DNA from: Pelomonas dachongensis
GTDB taxonomy: Bacteria; Pseudomonadota; Gammaproteobacteria; Burkholderiales; Burkholderiaceae_C
Length of the DNA stretch: 64,000 bases
Assembly: GCF_043555865.1 (NCBI RefSeq)
Contig: NZ_JBIGHY010000010.1
Location: 136,082 to 200,081, forward strand
Direction of reading: 5' to 3'
The notes under the pieces were generated by a model, which saw only the letters and a program-made list of their open reading frames with translations, was not told the origin of the DNA and made no database searches. Every line of letters begins with the position of its first letter. Positions within the stretch are counted from its first letter, which is position 1. This document shows, piece by piece, positions 56,365 through 64,000 of this stretch. The translations under genes and the position numbers were made by a program.

Positions 56365-57803
56365 GGCCGGCACTCGACGATGGCCAGCGCGTCTGGCCCG
56401 CAGCCGAACTGGCTGCGGCAACAGCCGCAACGGCCAACTGGCTGCACGACAGCGGCGCGCGCGTGCTGGCCACGCTGCTGGACAACGGCGCGCCCTTCGT
56501 GGTGCTGGACGAAGCTGCGGCACAAGCCGGCGTTGTGCACGTGCCGCTGCCGCTTTTCTTCAGCGCCGATCAGGTGCAGCATGCCCTGCGCGCTGCGGGC
56601 GTGGACCTGCTGATCACCGTCGAGCCGCTGGCACGCCAATGGCCCGTCCTGCCGTGGGTCCCGGCCACGGTGGCCGGCCACACTCTGGCTGTGGCCCGGC
56701 TGCAGTCTGCGCCGGTGGCCCTGCCGCCGGGCACGGCCAAGATCACTTTCACTTCAGGCAGCACCGGTGCGCCCAAGGGCGTCTGCCTGTCGGGCGCGGC
56801 CCTGCAGCAGGTGGCGCAGGGCCTGGGCGATGCGATGGCGCCGCTGGGCATCACGCGCCATCTCAATGCCCTGCCGTTTGCCGTTCTGCTCGAGAACATC
56901 GCCGGCCTGATGGCGCCGCGGGCGCAGGGCGCAACGGTCGTGACGCGACCGCTGGCCCAGCTGGGCCTGGCGGGCGCGTCCGGTTTCGACGCTGCCGCCT
57001 TCGACACTGCCGTGCGCGCGCTGCAGCCACACAGCCTGATCCTGCTGCCGCAAATGCTGCGCGCTTGGTGCGTCCTGTTGCAGCGCAGCGGCCAACACGC
57101 GCCGCCGGACCTGAAGTTCGTGGCCGTGGGTGGCGCTGCCGTCGGCGCACCGCTGGTGCACGCAGCACAGGCATTGGGGTTGCCGGTGGGCGAGGGCTAC
57201 GGCCTGTCGGAAGGCGCATCGGTGCAGACCCTCAACCTGCCCGGCCACAACCGCCCGGGCAGCGCTGGTCGGGTGCTGGCACATGCCCGTTTGCGTGTCG
57301 CGCCCGATGGTGAACTGCACGTCGCCGGCAGCCTGTTCAGCGGCTACCTCGGCGACCCGACACCGGTGCCCGACTGGTGGCCCACCGGCGACCTCGGCCA
57401 CATCGATGCCGACGGCTTCGTGCACATCAGTGGTCGCAAGAAGCACCTGCTCATCACCGCCTACGGCCGCAACGTCTCGCCCGAATGGGTCGAGACCGCG
57501 CTCCGCAGCCAGCCCGCCGTGGCGCAGGCAGTGGTCTTCGGCGATGGCCAGCCGGCGCTGTCGGCCGTGCTGTGGCCACTGAACCCGACGGCCGACGACA
57601 GCCTGCTGCAGGCCGCCGTCGACGCGACAAACGCCACGCTGCCCGACTACGCGCGCATCCCGCGCTGGGTGCGAGGCGGCGCCGCTTTCGACGCCCGCAG
57701 CGGCCTGGCCACGGCCAATGGCCGACCGCAGCGCGACGCCATCCTGCGTGCTCACGCCGAGGCCCTGGGCCTGACGGGTGCGCTGTCCACTCAACCTGCA
57801 TGA
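56361..57803 (+). CDS. AMP-binding acyl-CoA/acyl-adenylate ligase
   Basis: 480-residue adenylate-forming enzyme: ITFTSGSTGAPKGVCLS (P-loop A3), YGLSEG (A5), WPTGDLGHID (A7), GRKKHLLITAYGRNVSPEWVE (A8 hinge). It is about 60-100 residues shorter than typical long-chain ligases; the final A10 Lys region is NGRPQRDA instead of PKTxxGK, so thioester formation could be altered. It would activate a carboxylic acid for the other enzymes of the operon. Overlaps both neighbours by four bases. Confidence 0.88.
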   Translation: MRPALDDGQRVWPAAELAAATAATANWLHDSGARVLATLLDNGAPFVVLDEAAAQAGVVHVPLPLFFSADQVQHALRAAGVDLLITVEPLARQWPVLPWVPATVAGHTLAVARLQSAPVALPPGTAKITFTSGSTGAPKGVCLSGAALQQVAQGLGDAMAPLGITRHLNALPFAVLLENIAGLMAPRAQGATVVTRPLAQLGLAGASGFDAAAFDTAVRALQPHSLILLPQMLRAWCVLLQRSGQHAPPDLKFVAVGGAAVGAPLVHAAQALGLPVGEGYGLSEGASVQTLNLPGHNRPGSAGRVLAHARLRVAPDGELHVAGSLFSGYLGDPTPVPDWWPTGDLGHIDADGFVHISGRKKHLLITAYGRNVSPEWVETALRSQPAVAQAVVFGDGQPALSAVLWPLNPTADDSLLQAAVDATNATLPDYARIPRWVRGGAAFDARSGLATANGRPQRDAILRAHAEALGLTGALSTQPA

Positions 57804-58540
57804 ACTCAACACATCCATCCACCATGACATTCCACGCCCGCCTTTTGCAAGAGACTGCCGCCGCCCGCCAGGGGCTGCTGGCCACGCCCATCATCCAGGG
57901 CGCGCTGCGCGGCCAGGTCTCGCTGGCCAGCTACCTGGCCTTTCTGCGTGAGGCCTACCACCACGTGCGCCACACCGTGCCGCTGCTGCGCGCCACGCGC
58001 GACGCGCTGCCGGCGCGCAACGCTTGGCTGCGTGGCCCGCTGGACGAGTACATCGAGGAAGAAACCGGCCACGACGAGTGGATCCTCAATGACATCCGTG
58101 CTGCGGGTGGTGACGCTGACGCCGTGCGCCACGGCCCGCCCAACCACGCTACCGAGGTCATGGTGGCCTACGCCTACGACACGATCGCGCGCATCAACCC
58201 GCTGGGCTTTTTCGGCATGGTGCATGTGCTGGAGGGCACCAGCGTGTCGTTGGCCCTGCTGGCGGCCGATGCCATCCAGAAACCGCTGTCGCTGCCCGAC
58301 GCCGCCTTCAGCTACCTGCGTTCGCACGGCACGCTGGACCAGGAGCACACGGCGCACTTCGAGCTTTTGATGGATAAGGTGGAAGACCCGGGCGACCAGG
58401 AAGCCATCGTGCATGCGGCAAAGGCCTTCTTCCGACTTTACGGTGAGGTGTTCCGCAGCCTGCCACTGCCAGATGCGGCTTTGCCTGTCACCGCACCGAG
58501 CCCCAGCCCCACACCGGCCGCCGCCGAGGCCCTGGCGTGA
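57800..58540 (+). CDS. Haem-oxygenase-like (TenA/PqqC-type) iron-containing redox enzyme
   Basis: 246 residues, all-helical TenA-like fold. Possible diiron ligands: His54/55/58 in REAYHHVRHT, Glu86-88 and His91 in EEETGHDEW, Glu145 in VLEGTS, Asp180/Glu182/His183/His186 in LDQEHTAH. Relatives (HDO family) include UndA, which decarboxylates fatty acids to terminal alkenes. Next to an acid-activating ligase and an SDR, it probably oxidises an acyl substrate. ATG 57800 overlaps the ligase stop; ATG 57824 is possible. Confidence 0.83.
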   Translation: MNSTHPSTMTFHARLLQETAAARQGLLATPIIQGALRGQVSLASYLAFLREAYHHVRHTVPLLRATRDALPARNAWLRGPLDEYIEEETGHDEWILNDIRAAGGDADAVRHGPPNHATEVMVAYAYDTIARINPLGFFGMVHVLEGTSVSLALLAADAIQKPLSLPDAAFSYLRSHGTLDQEHTAHFELLMDKVEDPGDQEAIVHAAKAFFRLYGEVFRSLPLPDAALPVTAPSPSPTPAAAEALA

Positions 58541-59349
58541 AGGCGCACGAAGCGCGGGTGCTATTGACCGGCGCCAGCGGCGGCATCGGCCGCGCGATGG
58601 CGTCGGCGCTGCAAGGCGCTGGCGCGGCGGTGCTCGGCGTCGGCCGCGCCGCCGCTTCGCCACTGCCCCCAGGTCAGGACTGGCTGCAGGCCGACCTGGA
58701 CACTGCTGCCGGCGTTGCCAGCGTGGCCGGCACCGCCGCCACCTGGCGGGCCAACGTCGTGGTGCTGGCGGCGGGTGCCCCTGCCTTCGGCCCGCTGGCC
58801 GGCACGCCGGCGGCGCAGATGCAGGCCGTGCTGCAGGCCAACCTGCTGGCGCCCATGCAACTGAGCCAGGCCTTGCTGCCCTACCTGCAGTGCCTGCCAG
58901 TGGCACAGCTGGTGTTCGTGGGTTCGGCCCTGGGCCGCATCGGCGTGCCGGGATTCAGCGTCTACGGCGCCAGCAAGGCCGGCCTGCACGGATTTGCCGA
59001 GAGTCTGCGGCGTGAACTCGCCGGCGGGCCCGTGCGGGTGCAGACGCTGGCCCCGCGCAGCACGCGCACGGCCTTCAATGGCGCCGAGGTTGATGCCTAC
59101 AACCGCGCCACCGGCACCGCGATGGACAGCCCGCAGGTTGTGGCCACAGAACTGCTGAAGATCATCGAGAGCGAAGCCGCAGAACAATTCATCGGCTTTC
59201 CCGAACGGCTGGCCGTGCGCCTGAACGGCCTGCTCGGCGGGCTGCTGGACAGCAGCTTCGCAAAGCACCGTCGCAGCCTCACGGCGGTTCCTTCGGCCGT
59301 CACACCGCCCCTCACACCGCCCGTCATCACCGGAACCCGTAGATCATGA
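58537..59349 (+). CDS. Short-chain dehydrogenase/reductase
   Basis: 270 residues, classical SDR: cofactor loop LLTGASGGIGRAM, catalytic Ser in VFVGSALGRIG, Tyr and Lys in YGASKAGLHGFAESLRREL. The C-terminal 30 residues are Pro/Thr-rich. GTG 58537 overlaps the preceding stop (GTGA). It likely reduces or oxidises a carbonyl made by the operon; the cofactor (NADP or NAD) is not decided. Confidence 0.9.
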   Translation: MKAHEARVLLTGASGGIGRAMASALQGAGAAVLGVGRAAASPLPPGQDWLQADLDTAAGVASVAGTAATWRANVVVLAAGAPAFGPLAGTPAAQMQAVLQANLLAPMQLSQALLPYLQCLPVAQLVFVGSALGRIGVPGFSVYGASKAGLHGFAESLRRELAGGPVRVQTLAPRSTRTAFNGAEVDAYNRATGTAMDSPQVVATELLKIIESEAAEQFIGFPERLAVRLNGLLGGLLDSSFAKHRRSLTAVPSAVTPPLTPPVITGTRRS

Positions 59350-60011
59350 AAACCATCCCACACCCGAAGCGGCTCGCCGCGATCCTTCCCGCGCTGGGCT
59401 TGATGCTGGCTCTGGGTCCGCTGGCCACGTCCGCGGCACCGGTAGACGATGCAGTCACCGACCTGCAGCGCGACTGGGAGGTGATCCGCTACCAGACTCC
59501 GGCTGCCGAGCGCGAGAAGCGCTTTGAGTCGCTGGCCGCCAAGGCGCACCAGGTCAGCCAGGTCTTTCCGGGCCGCAGCGAGCCGCTGGTGTGGGAGGGC
59601 ATCGTCGTCAGTTCGTGGGCCGGCGAGAAGGGCGGCCTGGGCGCTCTGGGCCTGGCAAAGCAGGCCAAGAGCCTGTACGAGCAGGCGATCCAGATCGATG
59701 CCAAGGCCCTGGACGGCTCGGCCTACAACAGTCTGGGCGTTCTCTACTACAAGGTGCCGGGTTGGCCGCTCGGCTTCGGCGACAAGGACAAGGCGCGCGA
59801 ACTGCTGCAGAAAGCGCTGGCGCTGAACCCGCAGGGCATCGACGCCAACTTCTTCTACGGTGAGTACCTGGTCGAGACCCGCCACGGCGAAGACGCCGTG
59901 GTTTACCTGGAACGCGCGCTTCATGCGCCGGCGCGCCCGGGGCGGCAGGTAGCCGACACCGGCCGGCGCGAAGAGGCGCGGGCGCTGTTGGCCAAGGTCA
60001 GGAAGAACTGA
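59346..60011 (+). CDS. Exported TPR-repeat protein
   Basis: 221 residues. Signal peptide (1 to about 30, ending TSAAPV), then TPR-like helices: AKQAKSLYEQAIQIDAKALDGSAYNSLGVLYYK and DKDKARELLQKALALNPQGIDANFFYGEYLVET. Family members are found with TRAP-type T components or as assembly factors. Last gene of the operon, coupled by ATGA to the SDR; it overlaps the convergent kinase gene tail by 14 bases. Confidence 0.78.
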   Translation: MKTIPHPKRLAAILPALGLMLALGPLATSAAPVDDAVTDLQRDWEVIRYQTPAAEREKRFESLAAKAHQVSQVFPGRSEPLVWEGIVVSSWAGEKGGLGALGLAKQAKSLYEQAIQIDAKALDGSAYNSLGVLYYKVPGWPLGFGDKDKARELLQKALALNPQGIDANFFYGEYLVETRHGEDAVVYLERALHAPARPGRQVADTGRREEARALLAKVRKN

Positions 60012-61359
60012 GCGTCGCCACGACACCCTGGCCATCGGCGCCCGCGTGGTGGCGCAGGCGGAGCCGATGCAGCGCTGCGACGCGCTGCGCGATGGACAGG
60101 CCCAGGCCACTGCCAGTCTCGGCCTGGCCATCGGCACGATGGAAGCGCTCGCCCAGCCGCGCCAGGGCCTCGGATGACAGCGGCGGGCCGCCGTTCTCCA
60201 CGGCCAGACCATCGGCATCAAAGCGCAATGCGACGCTGCTGCGCTCGGGCGCATAGCGCACCGCGTTGTCGAGCAGGTTGCGCAGCAGCGCCGCCAGCAG
60301 GTCGGGGTCGCCCTGCAGCGGAAAGGGCGCAGCGCCCGCGGCCGGCCAGTTGCAGGCCAGCTCGATGTGACGGCGTTCGGCCAGCGCAAGCACGTCGTTC
60401 ATGGCCTGGCCCACCAGCACAGGCCAGTCGACCGGCACGCTGTGCGGCAGCCGGTCCGTTGCTTCCAGACGCGACAGCATCAGCAACTGCGTCACGAGGC
60501 GGTCGATGCGGTCCAGGCCGACCGCCAGACGCGCTTCGGCCGCACGACGCTCTGTTTCGCCGGCGGCGCCGCGCACCACGTCCCACTGCGCCCGCCACAC
60601 GGCCAGTGGCGTGCGCAGTTCGTGCGCCGCATCGGCCGTGAAGCGACGTTCGCGCGCCAGCGTGGACTCGATGCGCAGGAACAGACCGTTCATCGCCGCC
60701 AGCAGCGGTTTCAGCTCCTGCGGCGCGCGCGCCTCGGGCACCGGCCGCAGATCGTCGGCACTGCGACCCCGCAGTTCGTCGGCCAGCGCGCGCACGGGCG
60801 CCAGGGCCTTGCGCACGGCCCAGGCCATGGCCGCCAGCAGCACAGGCAGGACCAGCAACCAGGGCAGCATCTGGCTGGCCAGCAGGTTCCACACCAGTTC
60901 GTCGCGCTCGTGGACCAGCTGACCGGCCGCCACCAGCCACTCACCATGCGGTGACTGCAGGTAATACACGCGCCACGCGTCGCCCTGGAGAGTCAGGTTG
61001 ACGAAGCCGGCGGCGTCGAGGCGGTGCGGCAACTGCACGCCTTCGCGATCGACCAGCATCAACTCACCGCGCGCGTTCCACACCGCGATGGAAAGGGAGC
61101 GAAGGTCGGCTTCGCCACCCAGCGCGGAGGGCGTCGGGTCACTCTGGGTTCCAGTCAGCACGGGTGGGGTCGCGCCATGGGGTGCCGCCATCACGCCCGC
61201 CAGCGTGGCCTGCACTTGGCGCGCCAGGCGAATGCTCTCGGTATCGAAGAGCTCGTTGACCTCCAACCGCGCGCGATTCACCGACACCAGCAGCGCAGCG
61301 CCCCACACCAGCGGCGCGCACAGCAGCAGATAGACCAGCAGACGACGCTGCAGGCTCAC
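59998..61359 (-). CDS. QseC/PmrB-type sensor histidine kinase
   Basis: 453 residues. TM1 (about 8-28), a periplasmic sensor of about 130 residues, TM2 (about 160-185), HAMP, the phospho-acceptor block RRFTADAAHELRTPLAVWRAQ, N box LLRNLLDNAVRYAP and G box GSGLGLSIAQRV. The D/F box is shortened (GLAVENGGPPL). GTG 61359 overlaps the regulator stop by four bases. It is convergent with the biosynthetic operon it probably regulates. Confidence 0.9.
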   Translation of the reverse strand: MSLQRRLLVYLLLCAPLVWGAALLVSVNRARLEVNELFDTESIRLARQVQATLAGVMAAPHGATPPVLTGTQSDPTPSALGGEADLRSLSIAVWNARGELMLVDREGVQLPHRLDAAGFVNLTLQGDAWRVYYLQSPHGEWLVAAGQLVHERDELVWNLLASQMLPWLLVLPVLLAAMAWAVRKALAPVRALADELRGRSADDLRPVPEARAPQELKPLLAAMNGLFLRIESTLARERRFTADAAHELRTPLAVWRAQWDVVRGAAGETERRAAEARLAVGLDRIDRLVTQLLMLSRLEATDRLPHSVPVDWPVLVGQAMNDVLALAERRHIELACNWPAAGAAPFPLQGDPDLLAALLRNLLDNAVRYAPERSSVALRFDADGLAVENGGPPLSSEALARLGERFHRADGQAETGSGLGLSIAQRVAALHRLRLRHHAGADGQGVVATLSSS

Positions 61360-62042
61360 GGCTCGGTGCCCGGCGCGTCGTCTGCCGCACCCAGCGCATA
61401 GCCCACGCCGCGCACGGTGCGCACGATGCCCGGGTACAGCTTGCGCCGCAGGTGGTGCACGTGAACCTCGAGCGCGTTGCTCTCGGGCTCGCTGCCGCTC
61501 CAGTCGTACATCTTCTCCAGCAACTGGGGCTTTGAAAGCACCCTGTGCGGATGGGACAGAAGCACCTCCAGCAGGGCAAGTTCGCGCCCCGTCAGCTCGA
61601 CCGGTCTGCCTTGGCATTGCACCTGTTTGCTGGCTGGGTCGTACTCCACGGTGCCGTGAAGCCAGAGCGCCTGCGCGCGGCCGCTGGCGCGGCGCAGCAG
61701 GGCACGCAGGCGCGCCGCCAATTCGTCGATGGCGATGGGCTTGATGAGGTAGTCGTCGGCGCCGGCATCCAGCCCGGCGATGCGCTGCTCCACACCGTCG
61801 CGAGCGGTCAGGATCAGGACCGGCAGCTTCAGGCCGCGCAGCCGCCAGGTGCGCAGCCAGCTCATGCCGTCAGTGCCGGGCAGGCCCAGATCAAGTACCA
61901 GCGCGTCGTATGGCGTTCCAGTCAATGCGGCATCGGCCGGACGGCCGTCGCGGAACCAGTCCACGGCATGGCCGGACTGTCGCAGCCCCTGCGACAGCGC
62001 TTCGCCGAGGTCGGGGTCGTCTTCGAGCACTAGCACTCTCAT
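61356..62042 (-). CDS. QseB/PmrA-type response regulator
   Basis: 228-residue OmpR-family regulator. Receiver: VLVLEDDPDLGEALSQGL, phospho-acceptor Asp in ALVLDLGLPGTDGM, LTARD and DYLIKPIAIDEL. Winged helix: LTGRELALLEVLLSHPHRVLSK and SNALEVHVHHLRRKLYPG, the QseB/PmrA recognition helix. A PmrA-like box lies upstream of the 55711 operon. ATG 62042 is used; 25 extra upstream codons are not conserved. Confidence 0.92.
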   Translation of the reverse strand: MRVLVLEDDPDLGEALSQGLRQSGHAVDWFRDGRPADAALTGTPYDALVLDLGLPGTDGMSWLRTWRLRGLKLPVLILTARDGVEQRIAGLDAGADDYLIKPIAIDELAARLRALLRRASGRAQALWLHGTVEYDPASKQVQCQGRPVELTGRELALLEVLLSHPHRVLSKPQLLEKMYDWSGSEPESNALEVHVHHLRRKLYPGIVRTVRGVGYALGAADDAPGTEP

Positions 62043-62370
62043 CTGCAGGCATTGGACCATGGGCGGAACGGGGCACCGACCGCGCCCTGACCAGCCGTCA
62101 GCGCGGGGGCGCCGCACATCGGATCGGCATCCAAGCGCACGATCAGGGCTGAGCGGGCATCCACGTTACGACGCGCGAAGTCTGCCGGGCACCGAGCTGC
62201 GGCGTTGATCGCAATCTGACACCCAGATTTCCGCGTCGATTTGCCCGGACGGCCACGGCGGATGCCCAAGCGGTGCCGGCGGCGGAAGTGAGCGTCCGCT
62301 TGTTGGCGCTCGCCACTGATGTGCGATTTCCGCTGCGGGCACGAAGCTGCCACACGGCTCACAGCAGGCG
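62043..62370. other. 328-base intergenic region between the response regulator and araC
   Basis: Both flanking genes point away, so two promoters are expected. I see no box resembling the one at 55631, no terminator and no supported gene. A GC-rich segment around 62260-62330 (AAGCGGTGCC, GCGTCCGCTTG) loosely resembles dispersed intergenic repeats also seen around 63877-63905. Confidence 0.4.
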
Positions 62371-63507
62371 ATGAGCATGGCCGACACGGGCCCGCCGTCT
62401 CGCAGCGTCGACCGGCTGTCCCATAGCCACCCTCACGATGGCGCCGTCCTCGCGCTCTTCAAAGCCACATTCGAGTGCCGGTCGGGCCTTGGGTGCGTCG
62501 ACAACTGCGGGGCAGGTCGTGCAGCAGGACTGCTGCGCCCGAGTACTCCGTTCGCCAAGGTGGCCACGGCCGCCGGACCTTGGGTGGCCCGTCGCGCAGA
62601 GGCAGGGCGCCCGTTCTTTTGCGCGATCGTTGCGGGTGCTGCCCGCCTGACAGTTCACGGACACGACCCCTTGGTGCTCGAGCAGGGTGACTTCGTCCTC
62701 GTCCCGGCCGCATTCGATTTCACGATGTCCAGCCTCGAGCCGCCGGCAGACGGGGAGGAGACGGCGTACGTCTTTCGCCCCGACGGCGAGATCCGGCACG
62801 GCGACCCGAACGCGTCGCCCGACGTACGTTTGCTCGTCGGCTACTGCGTTTTCGCGGCGCCGGACGCGAAGCTTCTGGTGTCGCTGCTGCCGCAGCTCGT
62901 GCACGTGCGCGGCGAGCCAACGCTCACCACGCTCGTGTCGCTGGTTCACGCGGAGTTCCGGGCTCGGCGCCCAGGGCGCGACGTCGTGCTCGCCCGCCTG
63001 CTGGACGTGCTCCTGATCGAGGCGCTGCGCTCGGCGCCGGGTCACGCGGCCTCGGCCGGCCTCGTACGCGGCCTTGCCGACGAGCGGCTGGCTGTGGCAC
63101 TCCGGCTGATGCACGAGCAGCCGACCACGTCGTGGACCGTTGCCCAGCTTGCGCGGGAGGCCGCGATGTCTCGGTCTGCATTCTTCACCCGGTTCAACCG
63201 ACTCCTCGGCGTAACGCCGATGGACTACCTGCTCGGGTGGCGCATGGCGCTCGCGAAGCACCTGCTTCGCCGCGACGGCGCTACGGTGGCCGACGTCGCA
63301 GAGCGCGTTGGTTACGGCTCGGCCAGCACGTTCAGCGTAGCCTTCTCCCGTCATGTCGGTCAGCCTCCCGCGCAGTTTGCGCGCCGCGGCCGAGCAGGCG
63401 CGCAAGACGACCTCGTGAACGGTGTTGCCGACTCCGAATGGACAGACGTCGCCGGCATCGGCGCAGTCCACCCCAGCCGCGCGCTGACAAGGCCTTCGGA
63501 ACCTTGA
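62371..63507 (+). CDS. AraC family transcriptional regulator with cupin-type sensor domain
   Basis: 378 codons from the first ATG. The sensor half (about 65-210) is an AraC cupin-6-like domain (AIVAGAARLTVHGHDPLVLEQGDFVLVP). The DNA-binding half has two helix-turn-helices: SWTVAQLAREAAMSRSAFFTRFNRLLGVTPMDYLL and ATVADVAERVGYGSASTFSVAFSRHVGQPPAQF. The first 55-60 residues are atypical, so the real start may be later. A 7-2-7 inverted repeat (63499-63514) spans the stop codon. Target unknown. Confidence 0.78.
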   Translation: MSMADTGPPSRSVDRLSHSHPHDGAVLALFKATFECRSGLGCVDNCGAGRAAGLLRPSTPFAKVATAAGPWVARRAEAGRPFFCAIVAGAARLTVHGHDPLVLEQGDFVLVPAAFDFTMSSLEPPADGEETAYVFRPDGEIRHGDPNASPDVRLLVGYCVFAAPDAKLLVSLLPQLVHVRGEPTLTTLVSLVHAEFRARRPGRDVVLARLLDVLLIEALRSAPGHAASAGLVRGLADERLAVALRLMHEQPTTSWTVAQLAREAAMSRSAFFTRFNRLLGVTPMDYLLGWRMALAKHLLRRDGATVADVAERVGYGSASTFSVAFSRHVGQPPAQFARRGRAGAQDDLVNGVADSEWTDVAGIGAVHPSRALTRPSEP

Positions 63508-63552
63508 AAGGTTCGTTCGGCAGGTCGAGCGGGACCAAAATCGGTGGCCGAG

Positions 63553-63726
63553 GCCTGAACGTTGGGGCGGTCGAATGCCATCAGTCTTCGACAAGATGCC
63601 TTGGATCGACGTGTACGGCCGGTCAAGCAACTTGCCGACCTCATGAAGCGTCCTGCCATCGTTCCAACGCTCCCACATCAACGCCTTCTGCGTGGCGCTG
63701 TAGTACGTCAGCGTCCGGCACTTCAT
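63553..63726 (-). pseudogene. N-terminal fragment of an IS30-family transposase
   Basis: 58 codons from ATG 63726: MKCRTLTYYSATQKALMWERW, then LHEVGKLLDRPYTSIQGIL and a TDGIRPPQRS block, matching the helix-turn-helix start of IS30 transposases. Homology stops near 63553, where the family would continue with the LTLxEREEIS region. The DDE core is absent. Marks an insertion or deletion scar beside araC. Confidence 0.75.
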
Positions 63727-64000
63727 CTGCAACGCTCCTTCTGCCTGCGCAGTGGTTGGTGTGTTGCGTGGACCGGTTGAACCTGCCGCCCAAAGCCGAA
63801 GTTCAAGCTCGACACCGGAGGACAGCACCGCAGCGGCCGCTGACGTTCTCGGCCGCCGTGCGTGGGCAGCACCGTGCCCAAAGCGGAAGGTCAGGATCGG
63901 CGACGAAGGCCGGCACCGCCAGCGGGTGCCGTCATTGACGAGCAGCCGCCGAGTTCACGATCATGGCATGAAGCGGTCGCCAATCCCCTTGGCCGGTTGA
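63727..64000. other. Right-edge region without a supported gene
   Basis: 274 bases. Frames are open on both strands but show no motif or start site I can support. A GGTGCTGCCC-like GC-rich segment with AAAGCGGAAGG (63877-63890) resembles short intergenic repeats. The fragment may include the IS30 element's outer end, but no terminal inverted repeat was identified. Confidence 0.3.

Overview
This is a GC-rich chromosomal window of a flagellated betaproteobacterium. The gene content suggests Burkholderiales, probably the Rubrivivax/Roseateles/Leptothrix side: DUF3460-scpA, DUF1841, VF530, an aerobic hemF, a PEP-CTERM protein and a beta/gamma-type flg operon. The lineage is inferred from content, as no rRNA, tRNA or CRISPR array was seen.

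Layout. 1-10671 (all minus) is a tight housekeeping run: tcdA (partial), cpoB, pal, tolB, rng, maf, rlmH, rsfS, nadD, hemF, an acyltransferase, purD and yebC, often with 4-base overlaps. 10749-18500 (plus) has a HerA-like ATPase, a LytS/LytTR two-component pair, a small putative regulator behind a perfect inverted repeat, a membrane protein, glnS and an amidohydrolase. 18516-24360 has dbpA, a YciH-type SUI1 protein, a periplasmic binding protein and an S9 peptidase. 24643-27043 is cheW plus a chemoreceptor. 27106-31887 holds dusC, a YgjP-like metalloprotein, a ferredoxin, a second acyltransferase, VF530 and minCDE. A 604-base noncoding stretch with DnaA-box-like words precedes metG. 34816-38054 has DUF1275, DUF3460, scpA, DUF808 and a MaoC hydratase.

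The first accessory region is 38106-47359. A kefG-like/kefB pair is translationally coupled to an ECF sigma factor and a transmembrane Ser/Thr kinase, resembling kinase-activated ECF43 sigma factors. A PEP-CTERM protein follows, then a three-gene cassette: a zinc-ribbon protein with a degenerate kinase domain, a VWA protein and a highly divergent adenylosuccinate-synthetase homologue. I know of no described system with this composition; it is the best candidate here for something new.

47873-54714 is flagellar: flgN, flgM (with a good sigma-28 promoter), flgA, then flgBCDEFGH. The operon stops abruptly after flgH. Next come broken tyrosine-recombinase pieces and a decayed cytochrome bd subunit I fragment (54890-55549).

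The second accessory region is 55711-62042: a tightly overlapping operon (thermostable-hemolysin-like protein, AMP ligase, haem-oxygenase-like diiron enzyme, SDR, TPR lipoprotein-like protein) convergent with a QseBC/PmrAB-type two-component system. A PmrA-like box (55631-55647) sits upstream of the operon, suggesting the pair controls it. The window closes with an AraC regulator and an IS30 transposase fragment, so the right end looks like an island that displaced the rest of the flagellar operon.
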